A stretch of 64,000 nt of DNA, taken from Shewanella amazonensis SB2B. Its GTDB lineage: Bacteria > Pseudomonadota > Gammaproteobacteria > Enterobacterales > Shewanellaceae. The notes below the pieces were generated by a model. The model was not told where the DNA came from. It ran no database searches and was given only the letters and a program-made list of their open reading frames with translations. Made by a program: the position numbers and the translations under genes. The DNA is taken from positions 2,858,001-2,922,000 of the forward strand of contig NC_008700.1 in the NCBI RefSeq assembly GCF_000015245.1, in the 5' to 3' direction. Shown one piece after another: positions 33,733-41,884 of this stretch; position 1 is the first letter of the stretch, and every line of letters starts with the position of its first letter.

Positions 33733-36108
33733 ATGGCCATCACAACTCTTGCCACCGACAAGCTGTACCGGGTATCGACCCTGGCGGGACTGGCACCGGA
33801 CTGCTTTTCCACGGCCACCTTGCCGCCACTGGATGACATTATTGGCCAAGAGCGTGCCCAGAGTGCGGTCGAGTTCGCCATGTCTATCCATGAGAAGGGC
33901 TACAACATCTACGCCATCGGCCAAAACGGTCTGGGCAAGCGCACCATGATGCTGAGGTACCTTAAACGTCATCATTTTGATGCCAATCAGCGCTTTGACT
34001 GGTGTTACGTAGCCAACTTCGATGACAACCGGGTGCCCCGGGTATTGCGTCTGCCTGCCGGTAAGGGCAACGGCTTTAAAAAAGACATCGAGAAGCTGTC
34101 ACTTCGGCTGGTAAAGGCATTGCCGCTCGCCTTCGACAACGAGATGTATTATTCCCGCGCCGACAAGCTGAAAACAGAGCTGTCGCGGCAGCAGGAAGCG
34201 GCGCTGACGGCACTCACCGAAGAGGCGAAAAACAAGAGCATCAGCCTGTCGCTGTCGGTACAGGGCGATTACCAACTGATGGCCATGAACGGTGAAGAGC
34301 CCCACACCGAAGAAAGCTACAGCGCCCTGACGGACGAAGAACGTGAAGTCTTTGAAAACAGTATAAAAGGTCTGGAAAAGCGCCTCAGGGGCATCATACG
34401 TCAGCTCACCGAGTGGGAAGAAGAGTTCTCGCAAAAACAGCAGGAGCACGACGAGCAGGTCGCCAAGGAAGTGCTGGCTCACTTCTTTAAACCCCTGAAG
34501 GCCAAGTATCGCGAACTGGATGATATCAAAGCCTTTTTGGGTGAGATGCAAAGAGATATCCTCGACAATCTGGATATCTTTCTGGAAGAAAGTGAAGAGC
34601 AGCTGGGGCTGGCTTACGCGGCGCTGGATAAGAAAATGCCCCGCCGCTACCAAATCAATGTGTTGGTGTGCCAGGACGAACATAAGTTTCCTGTGGTGGT
34701 GGAAGAAAGCCCCAACTACCACAGCCTGTTTGGTTACATCGAAAATGCCACTTTCAAGGGTACTGTATTTACCGACTTTTCGCTGATCCGTCCCGGCTCA
34801 CTGCACAAGGCAAACGGCGGCGTACTGCTGATGGATGCCATCAAAGTGCTGGAACGACCTTACGTATGGGATGGCCTGAAAAAAGCGCTGCGTTCCCGCA
34901 GTCTGGATTTGAACAGCCTGGAGCGGGAAGTCACCCTGTCGGGCACCATATCGCTGGCGCCCGAACCCATTCCGCTGGATGTGAAGATCATTCTTTTTGG
35001 CGACTACCAGACCTATCAACTGCTTCAGCAATACGACCCTGACTTCAATGAGCTGTTCAGGGTAACGGCCGACTTTGAGGACGTGATGCCAAGGCATGAT
35101 GAGTCCGAAGCCCTCTATGCACGCTTTATCTCATCCATAGTGCACGATAACAACATGCTGCACTGCAATCGCTCGGCACTGGCCCGAATTATCGAGTATT
35201 CCAGCCGCCAGGCAGATGACCAGACCCGCCTTTCACTGCATTCGGCCAACATCGCCAACCTGCTGAGGGAAACCAACTACTGCGCCAACAATGTCGGCGC
35301 CAGCGAGATAGGTCGCGAGCATGTGGAGATGGCACTGAGAAATCAGGAACTCCGGGTGTGCCGTCTGAAAGACATGGTGATGCAGCAGTTTCACAGCGGC
35401 CAGACGCTCTTCAGTGCTGAGGGCGCCGTTACCGGCCAGGTGAATGCCCTGTCGGTGATTTCCACAACGGATCATGAGTTCGGCGCACCAAACCGTATCA
35501 CCGCCACTACCGCCTACGGGAAAGGGGAAGTGCTGGATATTGAGCACAAGGTGCGACTTGGCGGCCGTATCCACAGCAAGGGCGTATGGATCCTCACCGC
35601 CTATCTGTCGTCTCTGCTGGGTAAGCAAAGGCCTATTCCACTCACCACCTTCCTGACATTTGAGCAATCCTACAGCGGTGTGGATGGCGACAGCGCGTCC
35701 ATGGCGGAATGCTGCGCCATCGTATCGGCCATCAGCGGTGTGCCAATCCGTCAGGATCTGGCCATCACAGGTTCCATGAACCAGTTTGGTGAGTCCCAAC
35801 CCATCGGCGGTGTGAACGAGAAAATAGAAGGCTTTTATGATGTTTGTGGCATCAAGGGCCGTACCGGCACCCAGGGCGTGATAATTCCATCGAGTAACGT
35901 GAAAAACCTGATGCTGAGAAGCGATATAGTCGATGCGGCGGGTCGCGGTGAGTTTCACATCTATGCCGTGGACCATGTGACCGAAGCCATGGCGCTGCTG
36001 ACCGGGCTTGAAGTGGGTAACGTGGATGATGCCAGCTTCGATACCCTGCTCGGACGGGCTGTGTCGCGGCTCACTGTGCTGGGCAAACATAAACTCGACA
36101 ACGATTGA
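33733..36108 (+). CDS. Lon-like ATP-dependent protease (LonB/YcbZ type)
   Basis: 791-aa protein with an AAA-type N-terminal half whose Walker A is degenerate (GQNGLGKRTMM), a coiled insertion (about 150-260), an AAA continuation (GSLHKANGGVLLMDA, VKIILFGD) and a C-terminal S16 protease domain. The Ser/Lys dyad is Ser654 (GVDGDSASMAE) and Lys697 (GGVNEKIEG). E. coli YcbZ (LonH) has the same layout. It probably degrades or remodels unfolded proteins in the cytoplasm. The ATG at 33733 has AAAGGGA upstream. Monocistronic, closed by a strong terminator. Confidence 0.93.
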   Translation: MAITTLATDKLYRVSTLAGLAPDCFSTATLPPLDDIIGQERAQSAVEFAMSIHEKGYNIYAIGQNGLGKRTMMLRYLKRHHFDANQRFDWCYVANFDDNRVPRVLRLPAGKGNGFKKDIEKLSLRLVKALPLAFDNEMYYSRADKLKTELSRQQEAALTALTEEAKNKSISLSLSVQGDYQLMAMNGEEPHTEESYSALTDEEREVFENSIKGLEKRLRGIIRQLTEWEEEFSQKQQEHDEQVAKEVLAHFFKPLKAKYRELDDIKAFLGEMQRDILDNLDIFLEESEEQLGLAYAALDKKMPRRYQINVLVCQDEHKFPVVVEESPNYHSLFGYIENATFKGTVFTDFSLIRPGSLHKANGGVLLMDAIKVLERPYVWDGLKKALRSRSLDLNSLEREVTLSGTISLAPEPIPLDVKIILFGDYQTYQLLQQYDPDFNELFRVTADFEDVMPRHDESEALYARFISSIVHDNNMLHCNRSALARIIEYSSRQADDQTRLSLHSANIANLLRETNYCANNVGASEIGREHVEMALRNQELRVCRLKDMVMQQFHSGQTLFSAEGAVTGQVNALSVISTTDHEFGAPNRITATTAYGKGEVLDIEHKVRLGGRIHSKGVWILTAYLSSLLGKQRPIPLTTFLTFEQSYSGVDGDSASMAECCAIVSAISGVPIRQDLAITGSMNQFGESQPIGGVNEKIEGFYDVCGIKGRTGTQGVIIPSSNVKNLMLRSDIVDAAGRGEFHIYAVDHVTEAMALLTGLEVGNVDDASFDTLLGRAVSRLTVLGKHKLDND

Positions 36109-36121
36109 TGCGCCCCTGACA

Positions 36122-36157
36122 GAAAAAAGCCCCGCTGCTGCGGGGCTTTTTTATTGG
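36122..36157 (+). terminator. terminator after the Lon-like gene
   Basis: AAAAAAGCCCCGC-tgct-GCGGGGCTTTTTT hairpin. Symmetric A/T runs allow it also to end the convergent reductase transcript. Confidence 0.93.
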
Positions 36158-36171
36158 TATCACCAAGCGGA

Positions 36172-37215
36172 TCAGTAAAGCACTGGCAGCAGCTCATCAC
36201 TGTAGGGCTTGAGCTCTGCGCCTTCACGTACCCGTGCAACATAATCGTGATTGGCAATAAAAGGTCTGCCAATCGCAATCACGTCGAACTTATTGGTGGC
36301 AATGGCAGCAGCGGCTGTTTCGGCATCGTAGCTACCCACTCCCACCAGGGTATGACGGCTGTGGCGACGCAGGTACTCACTGACCCGGCCGTCGAGGTAG
36401 TCATAATGAACGCTGTCGTCGAATATACCGCCGTGCAAATAGGCAAGTTCACGGGTATCCAATTCAGACAGCAAAAGATCAAACACCGCCCGGTCGCGGG
36501 GATCCGGCTCGATATTGAAGTAAGCCGCCGGTGAAATACGCAGTGCCGTGCGCGCAGCACCGATGCGTGAAGTAACGGCATCCACAACCTGCAGCGGGAA
36601 GCACACCATGTTTTCGGGGCTGCCACCAAACTCATCTTCGCGGCGATTGCTGTCGTAATGCAGGAATTCGTCAATCATATAACCGTTGGCACCGTGGATT
36701 TCGACGCCGTCGAACCCGGCTTCGATGGCATTTTCAGCCGCCTTGGCATAGTCCTCCACCAACTGGGCAATTTCCAGCGCTGTGGCTTCACGGGGAACCA
36801 AATAGGTGAGCTCACGCATTCTGGGCACTGTACCCTCTACCCCCACCGCCGACGGCGCAATCACTTCTGTGCCACCCCAAAAGTGAGGATGTGCCACCCG
36901 GCCTGTGTGCCACAGTTGGGCAAAAATTTTGCCGCCATTTTCATGTACGGCATCGGTGACCTTACGCCATCCGGCAATTTGCGCCTGGGTGAAAATACCC
37001 GGGGTGTTGGGATAACCCTGACCATCGGGGCGAATAATGGTGGCCTCACTGATAATCAGCCCTGCATCTGCCCGGCGGGCATAGTAGTCGACCATAGCCT
37101 GGGTAGGCACCAGCGCATCGTCTGCCATACAACGGGTCAGAGGCGCCATCAGGATGCGGTTTTTCAGCTCGATGCGCTCATTCAGCGCCACTGGAGTAAA
37201 GAGTATGTCAGTCAT
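36172..37215 (-). CDS. old-yellow-enzyme family NAD(P)H:flavin oxidoreductase (NemA-like ene-reductase)
   Basis: 347-aa FMN enzyme reducing activated C=C bonds, nitro groups or similar electrophiles. Family phrases: LKNRILMAPLTRCMAD, QLWHTGRVAHPHF, the His/Asn pair in VEIHGANGYMIDEFL, SNRREDEFGGSPEN and the phosphate site IAIGRPFIANHD. Divergent from a TetR regulator, across a 128-bp gap with three near-identical palindromes; this matches the logic of nemR-nemA, where an electrophile-sensing repressor controls the reductase. The natural substrate is unknown. Confidence 0.94.
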   Translation of the reverse strand: MTDILFTPVALNERIELKNRILMAPLTRCMADDALVPTQAMVDYYARRADAGLIISEATIIRPDGQGYPNTPGIFTQAQIAGWRKVTDAVHENGGKIFAQLWHTGRVAHPHFWGGTEVIAPSAVGVEGTVPRMRELTYLVPREATALEIAQLVEDYAKAAENAIEAGFDGVEIHGANGYMIDEFLHYDSNRREDEFGGSPENMVCFPLQVVDAVTSRIGAARTALRISPAAYFNIEPDPRDRAVFDLLLSELDTRELAYLHGGIFDDSVHYDYLDGRVSEYLRRHSRHTLVGVGSYDAETAAAAIATNKFDVIAIGRPFIANHDYVARVREGAELKPYSDELLPVLY

Positions 37216-37232
37216 GAATGGGGGTTCCTATT

Positions 37233-37248
37233 TTGAACAGGCATTCAA
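37233..37248. promoter_or_regulatory. TetR operator candidate 1
   Basis: TTGAACAGGCATTCAA, a palindrome with two differences from copies 2 and 3; 18 bp upstream of the reductase start. Confidence 0.75.
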
Positions 37249-37259
37249 AATAATCATTC

Positions 37260-37275
37260 TTGAACATACATTCAA
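37260..37275. promoter_or_regulatory. TetR operator candidate 2
   Basis: TTGAACATACATTCAA, identical to copy 3; centre-to-centre distance 27 bp from copy 1 and 24 bp to copy 3. Confidence 0.8.
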
Positions 37276-37283
37276 GAACTTTT

Positions 37284-37299
37284 TTGAACATACATTCAA
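37284..37299. promoter_or_regulatory. TetR operator candidate 3
   Basis: TTGAACATACATTCAA, 45 bp upstream of the TetR start codon. It probably overlaps the promoter of the regulator itself. Confidence 0.8.
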
Positions 37300-37343
37300 A
37301 AAAGTCTGTTACCCTATTCCTATCCCAACCACAGGAACCCAGA

Positions 37344-37922
37344 ATGCGCAGCGCCGAATTTGATCGCGAGCAAGTGCTCCGCCAAGCCATGCAAGCCTTT
37401 ATGCAAAAGGGCTACAGCAAAACCAGCATGCAGGATTTAACCCGCGCCACCGGGTTGCATCCGGGATCAATTTACTGTGCGTTCGAAAATAAACGAGGCT
37501 TGTTGTTGGCGGCTATTGGTCAGTATCAGGCCGATCGTACCGCACAGTTTCAGGCGTTCTTCCCCGAGTCAGGTTCTGTTGTTGCAGGGCTTGACGCCTA
37601 TCTGAATAATCTGGTGGCCGAATGCCAGTGCGGCGCCGACAAGGGCTGTTTGCTGACCAAGTCCTTGAATGAACTGGCAGAGCAAGACAGTGAGATAAGT
37701 GCGCTCTTGTGCAAGAGCCTGGGAAGTTGCCAGCAAGGTTTGGCGGCCCAATTTCAGCGCGCCATGGACAGTGGTGAAATTCCTGCGACCCAAACGGCAA
37801 TGGAGCGGGCTGAGTACCTGGTGATGGGGATCTACGGCCTGCGCACGTTGGCGCAAACACACCCTTCTGCCCAAACCCTTAAACGACTGGCGGTAAAGTT
37901 ACGGATGGACAGCTGCGCCTGA
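37344..37922 (+). CDS. TetR-family repressor, likely regulator of the divergent reductase
   Basis: 192-aa regulator. The N-terminal helix-turn-helix (FDREQVLRQAMQAFMQKGYSKTSMQDL, ATGLHPGSIYCAFENKRGLLLAA) places it in the TetR group. The ligand domain has several Cys residues (CQCGADKGCLL, LLCKSLGSC, C-terminal C), which would suit thiol-based sensing of electrophiles as in NemR; that is inference. The ATG at 37344 follows AGGA. Three palindromes upstream imply autoregulation and control of the reductase. Confidence 0.92.
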   Translation: MRSAEFDREQVLRQAMQAFMQKGYSKTSMQDLTRATGLHPGSIYCAFENKRGLLLAAIGQYQADRTAQFQAFFPESGSVVAGLDAYLNNLVAECQCGADKGCLLTKSLNELAEQDSEISALLCKSLGSCQQGLAAQFQRAMDSGEIPATQTAMERAEYLVMGIYGLRTLAQTHPSAQTLKRLAVKLRMDSCA

Positions 37923-37996
37923 GAATAGTGCGCGCGATTTGGCAGAGACAAAAGGGCTGACTGTCTCCCCCCTTCAAACCGCTGTATCACAGACAC

Positions 37997-38026
37997 AAAA
38001 AATCCCGGACATACCGGGATTTTTTG
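37997..38026. terminator. terminator between the TetR gene and the small minus-strand gene
   Basis: AAAAAATCCCGG-acata-CCGGGATTTTTT hairpin with symmetric A/T runs, serving both convergent genes. Confidence 0.9.
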
Positions 38027-38040
38027 TTGGAAGCAAACCC

Positions 38041-38337
38041 TTAGTCCACGTCGAGGCCAAGGCTTTTTTGGGCATACACCCGCTCACCGAGGGAGTTGAG
38101 TATTTTGCACTCCCCTTCCAATACAACGATGATGGATTTCCCGTTTCTGAAAGACTGAGGGATCATCACTCGCCCCGTTTCACTGACAGGCAACCCCGTC
38201 AGCACCGCGTTGTGCATGATGAGGCCAGCAGGTGCATCGTAATAGAGCACAGTGACAGTGACGCCCTTAGAGGCATCCAGGTCAAGCAAGTCGTTTGCCG
38301 TATCGGCAAGCTGTTGTTCTAATGTACCGCCTTGCAT
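38041..38337 (-). CDS. small conserved protein, DUF2375/TIGR02922-like
   Basis: 98-aa protein of unknown function. The central part VTVTVLYYDAPAGLIMHNAVLTGLPVSETGRVMIPQSFRNGKSIIVVLEG resembles a small family known from Shewanella, Vibrio and Colwellia. The family name is from memory and tentative. The first ~24 residues (LEQQLADTANDLLDLDASKG) form an acidic lead. The ATG has GGAAG about 10 nt upstream. No membrane segment or signal. Confidence 0.7.
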   Translation of the reverse strand: MQGGTLEQQLADTANDLLDLDASKGVTVTVLYYDAPAGLIMHNAVLTGLPVSETGRVMIPQSFRNGKSIIVVLEGECKILNSLGERVYAQKSLGLDVD

Positions 38338-38637
38338 ATAGAGTTACTTCCTTCATTCCTGAGTCACGCTTTCCAGCGCACTCAATAGGGCCGAGTATGG
38401 CATCAAAGCATCCCGTCTTTGATGGACGGCGGCCAAATTAGCCACCAGCTAAGTTAACATATCACTACAATTTTTAACCAAGCGCAATACTTGTACAGCA
38501 GACTGCTACATCAAATTCCGCATTCGTGATGCAACAAACGTTTAGCATCACCCACCTCGTTAGCTTAGCGGGTGCACAACTGTCAACAAAGCTGATAGAA
38601 TCCGAAAAATTTTTTTGTGCGTTAACGAGAAAACAAG
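38338..38637. other. intergenic region with nothing recognised
   Basis: 300 bp between divergent genes. AT content rises toward the yebC-family gene, consistent with a promoter there. I see no repeat or small gene. Confidence 0.5.
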
Positions 38638-39360
38638 ATGGGCAGAGCATATCAAAACCGCAAAGAATCCATGGCGAAAACCGCCACTCAGAAGACCAGG
38701 ATTTATTCACGCTACGGGAAAGAAATCTACGTGTGCGCCAAGAGTGGCGGCGTTGACCCCGATGGCAACCTGTCACTGCGTCGTCTGATCGATCGCGCCA
38801 AGAAAGATCAGGTACCGGCTCACGTGATTGAGCGTGCCATCGACAAAGCCAAGGGTGGCGGTGGAGAAGACTATGATACTGCCCGCTATGAAGGTTTTGG
38901 CCCGGGTAACTGTATGGTGATTGTTGACTGCTTGACCGACAACGGTAAGCGCACCTTTACCGAAGTACGTCAGGCCTTTGTGAAAAACGATGCCAAGCTG
39001 GGCGGTCCGGGCACTGTGGCCCATATGTTTGACCACCAGGCCGTGTTTGTATTTGCCGGTGATAACGACGAAGAAATTCTCGAAATCCTGATGGCGGCCG
39101 ATGTGGACGTGAGTGATGTGGAAAGCGAAGACGGCATGATAAGCGTCTATGCACCACACACCGAATTCTTCAAGGCCAAAAATGCCCTTACCGATGCCAT
39201 GCCCGACGTCAACTTTGAAGTCGAAGAAATCAGCTTCGTACCTCAAACACAAACCGATGTCAGCGGTGAAGATGTAGCGACATTCGACAAGTTTATCGCT
39301 GCCCTGGAAGATTGTGACGACGTGCAGAACGTTTACCACAACGCCAATATCATCGAGTAA
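38638..39360 (+). CDS. YebC/PmpR-family protein (YeeN type)
   Basis: 240-aa protein of the YebC/TACO1 family, which includes DNA-binding regulators and, more recently, translation factors helping ribosomes through difficult sequences; its role here is not fixed. Family features: MGRAYQNRKESMAKTATQKTRIYSRYGKEIYVCAKSGG, RAKKDQVPAHVIERAIDKAKGGGGEDY, YEGFGPGNCMVIVDCLTDN and GGPGTVAHMFD. It belongs to the YeeN-like branch rather than the ruvC-linked YebC. Its own terminator follows. Confidence 0.94.
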   Translation: MGRAYQNRKESMAKTATQKTRIYSRYGKEIYVCAKSGGVDPDGNLSLRRLIDRAKKDQVPAHVIERAIDKAKGGGGEDYDTARYEGFGPGNCMVIVDCLTDNGKRTFTEVRQAFVKNDAKLGGPGTVAHMFDHQAVFVFAGDNDEEILEILMAADVDVSDVESEDGMISVYAPHTEFFKAKNALTDAMPDVNFEVEEISFVPQTQTDVSGEDVATFDKFIAALEDCDDVQNVYHNANIIE

Positions 39361-39373
39361 AATGCCGAATATC

Positions 39374-39403
39374 AAAAACGCAGCCATCTGGCTGCGTTTT
39401 TTG
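39374..39403 (+). terminator. terminator after the YebC-family gene
   Basis: AAAAACGCAGCC-atct-GGCTGCGTTTTTT hairpin with a T run. Confidence 0.9.
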
Positions 39404-39449
39404 TTTTCTATGCCGCGTTAGGCGATATTCCTCATCCATTTACCGAGGT

Positions 39450-41003
39450 TCAGACCGCTGAGACTTGTGCTGCCTCACGGTAATGGTCCTGCATTCGATA
39501 ATTTCTGGCGTACAGGGCAAACACGGCTGCGGCCACCAAAGCGAAGCCCGCAAAAAAGAACATTTGAAACGCCGTCACCGACAATCCTGTACCGGCAATC
39601 CAATCAGTCATGCCCTGCCCCTTCACACTGGCATTGGCAAGCAACACCCAGAGGTTACCCACGGTCACCGACAGGGTCCAGAAACTCATAATGGTGCCCT
39701 TCATGGTCTTTGGCGCCTGACTGTAGGCAAACTCAAGCCCGGTGGCCGACACCAACACCTCACCAAAGGTAAGCAACGCATAGGGCAAAACCTGCCACAC
39801 AATCGAAACGGCGCTGCCGCCATCCATCATCAATTGAATGCTGCCTATTACCACCCAGGACAGGCCGGAAAAGGCGATGCCAGACGCCATTTTGCCCAGA
39901 GCCGTTAACCTGAATCCCCATCGCTCCAGCGTGGGGTACAGCACAAAGTTATTGAAGGGGATAAGGATCATTACCAGGAGTGGATTCAATGCCTGCATCA
40001 TGGCCGGTTCAAACCACTCCGGTTTGGTCATCTCATTGGCCTGCAAAATCCAGGTGGATGCCTTTTGGTCGAACAGCGACCAGAAAGGCGTAACCAGGGC
40101 AAAGAGTACCAATATCCGCATCACCGCCCTGACGCCCTCCACAGCCTCATCACCATGGCGTGCCCTGGCTCTGTCCAGCTGCATGGAGGCGCCGCTGCCT
40201 ACAAACCCCATCAGCAGTACCAACGCCAGACACAGTGAGGTCACCAGCCCGAGGGAGGGCATAAATCCAAGGGCAATCACGGCGAGCACTGTACCCATCA
40301 GCGCCAGCGCCAGACCAAAACGATTTGCACCCGGACTGAGTAACGCCGTTTTGATAACAGGCAAAAAACCGTTGGGATTTTTGGGCTCTGGGGGCATATG
40401 CACATAGCGGTGACGCCCCGCCCAGAAAAAGACGGTAGCGATAAACATCAGCACCCCGGGAATACCAAAGGCAACCGCAGCACCGAAATGTTTCAGCAGC
40501 AAGGGCATACTCAAAGAGGCGAAGAAAGAGCCAAAATTGATAGTGAAGTAAAACATGTCAAACGCTTTTTGGGCCAATGACTTGTTACTCTGATCAAATT
40601 GGTCGCCCATAAAAGAGGACACCAGGGGTTTTATCCCACCCGAGCCCAGCGCAATCAAAAACAGGCCGGTATAAAAGCCGGTTTTACTGTCCTCAAAAAT
40701 GGCCAGAAAAGCATGGCCAACACAGTAAAGCAGCGACAACCACAAGATGGTGTTGTACTTACCAAAGAGCCTGTCCCCAATCCAGCCCCCCAACAGTGGA
40801 AAGAAGTACACACCAATCACAAAGGAGTGAAACACATCCTTGGCTTCGCCGGCCCTGAGATGTTCCGGCACTGACAGCAGCAGTGCCGTCATCAAAAACG
40901 GCGTGAGAATGTTGCGCATGCCATAAAAGCTGAACCGCTCACAGGCTTCAGAGGCAATAATGTAGGGGATTTGTTTTGGCCATTGCCCTGTTGTAGTTGT
41001 CAT
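39450..41003 (-). CDS. POT/PTR2-family proton-dependent peptide transporter
   Basis: 517-aa inner-membrane importer of di- and tripeptides. It carries the ExxER motif (EACERFSFYGMR), GxxGDRxxGK-type loop GGWIGDRLFGKYNTI, IALGSGGIKPLVSSFMGDQF, and the PTR2 signature FDMFYFTINFGSFFASLSMP; the C-terminal half has FGEVLVSATGLEFAYSQAPKTMKG. About 14 membrane segments. AAGGGAAGAG precedes the ATG. A perfect 15-bp palindrome sits just upstream of that SD and may be an operator. Confidence 0.94.
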   Translation of the reverse strand: MTTTTGQWPKQIPYIIASEACERFSFYGMRNILTPFLMTALLLSVPEHLRAGEAKDVFHSFVIGVYFFPLLGGWIGDRLFGKYNTILWLSLLYCVGHAFLAIFEDSKTGFYTGLFLIALGSGGIKPLVSSFMGDQFDQSNKSLAQKAFDMFYFTINFGSFFASLSMPLLLKHFGAAVAFGIPGVLMFIATVFFWAGRHRYVHMPPEPKNPNGFLPVIKTALLSPGANRFGLALALMGTVLAVIALGFMPSLGLVTSLCLALVLLMGFVGSGASMQLDRARARHGDEAVEGVRAVMRILVLFALVTPFWSLFDQKASTWILQANEMTKPEWFEPAMMQALNPLLVMILIPFNNFVLYPTLERWGFRLTALGKMASGIAFSGLSWVVIGSIQLMMDGGSAVSIVWQVLPYALLTFGEVLVSATGLEFAYSQAPKTMKGTIMSFWTLSVTVGNLWVLLANASVKGQGMTDWIAGTGLSVTAFQMFFFAGFALVAAAVFALYARNYRMQDHYREAAQVSAV

Positions 41004-41015
41004 CTCTTCCCTTAA

Positions 41016-41030
41016 AATTGGTCACCAATT
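41016..41030. promoter_or_regulatory. 15-bp palindrome upstream of the peptide transporter
   Basis: AATTGGT-C-ACCAATT, perfect, 12 bp upstream of the start codon and next to the SD site. Half-sites resemble TTGGT/ACCAA GntR-type operators but with a 1-nt centre. Confidence 0.55.
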
Positions 41031-41167
41031 GCCCAATCCTACAGGGTTTGAAGATGGAATGCACTGGGCTGCCGGTCGGTGTGTGTTGCTTAAGAAAACC
41101 CTATTATTCAAGCACAAACCAAGCCTTATTGGGCTGCAGCGCCGCCACGGAAAACCCGAGTAAAAAT

Positions 41168-41186
41168 CCACCTGCATAGCAGGTGG
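41168..41186. repeat. IS200 subterminal hairpin, tnpA 3' side
   Basis: 8-bp stem CCACCTGC/GCAGGTGG with ATA loop. Such hairpins are the recognition structures for the single-strand transposase. Confidence 0.8.
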
Positions 41187-41220
41187 CTTTGACACGGCCC
41201 CCTAAAAGGGGGCTTAAAAA

Positions 41221-41667
41221 CTAACCTTCTAGCCCCAATGCTATCTGCCGTTTCTCTTCTTCTTTGGCTGTCTTTTCTTGGTGCCGTACATATCTGCGGA
41301 TTATCTCTTCATTCGCTCCTACCGAGTCAACAAAATAGCCTCTTTGCCAAAAGTGATTCCCCCAGAGCTTTTGCTTTCTCAAATACGGAAATTTCGCAAA
41401 CATTCTGATTGCCGTTCTTCCTTTTACAAAACCCATTAAGTCCGACACGCTTAGACTCGGTGGAGTTCTGACTACTAGATGAACATGATCTTCCTGCACA
41501 TTCAGTTCTACGACTCTGCATTTCTTCATGTTGCAGTAAACATAGATACTTCGATAAAGCTCTTTGCCAAGATTACCTTTTAGGATTTTGTACCTGTACT
41601 TCGGTGTCCAAACGAGGTGATACTGACAGCGATAGAACACGTGAGACGCGGATTCATATCTGCTCAT
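41221..41667 (-). CDS. tnpA: IS200/IS605-family Y1 transposase
   Basis: 148-aa single-domain HUH transposase that cuts and joins single-stranded DNA ends. HUH motif H61-V-H63 (QEDHVHLVV), catalytic Tyr126 (EIIRRYVRHQE), and the family start HVFYRCQYHLVWTPKYRYK. The full-length gene appears intact. The ATG at 41665-41667 (MSRYES) follows AAGGAGTAAG. No tnpB gene is present. A 6-bp C/G hairpin (41197-41213) lies just after the stop. Confidence 0.95.
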   Translation of the reverse strand: MSRYESASHVFYRCQYHLVWTPKYRYKILKGNLGKELYRSIYVYCNMKKCRVVELNVQEDHVHLVVRTPPSLSVSDLMGFVKGRTAIRMFAKFPYLRKQKLWGNHFWQRGYFVDSVGANEEIIRRYVRHQEKTAKEEEKRQIALGLEG

Positions 41668-41753
41668 GCTACTTACTCCTTGATTTGCTGGTAACAAACC
41701 GAGGGAGTATTTAGCATGGGCATTCTACGGGCAAAGCCCCACTAGAACGATCA

Positions 41754-41772
41754 CCACCTCCATAGGAGGTGG
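41754..41772. repeat. IS200 subterminal hairpin, tnpA 5' side
   Basis: CCACCTCC-ATA-GGAGGTGG, the counterpart of the hairpin at 41168-41186; the stems differ at one base-pair position. Confidence 0.8.
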
Positions 41773-41884
41773 TTTTAGAGTGACAATAAAAAACGCGTGG
41801 CCAAAGGGCCACGCGCAATGTGGAGAAGGAGTAGCCATGGTGCTGTTGCAACCCGCAGGGCAGACTGATGCAGCAAGATGGCTA

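Larger units (their letters stand above)
41161..41779 (-). mobile_element. IS200-type insertion sequence (tnpA only)
   Basis: One Y1 transposase gene flanked by matching subterminal hairpins: CCACCTGC-ATA-GCAGGTGG (41168-41186) and CCACCTCC-ATA-GGAGGTGG (41754-41772). Same orientation and loop at both ends, no terminal inverted repeat, no target duplication, as in the IS200/IS605 group. The exact outer ends cannot be fixed from one copy. It lies between the peptide transporter and subtilase genes and breaks neither. Confidence 0.85.

Noticed and set aside
35233..36090. 285-codon minus-strand frame inside the Lon-like gene
   Set aside because: Antisense shadow of a well-supported protease gene; the translated sequence is His/Gln-rich and shows no domain.
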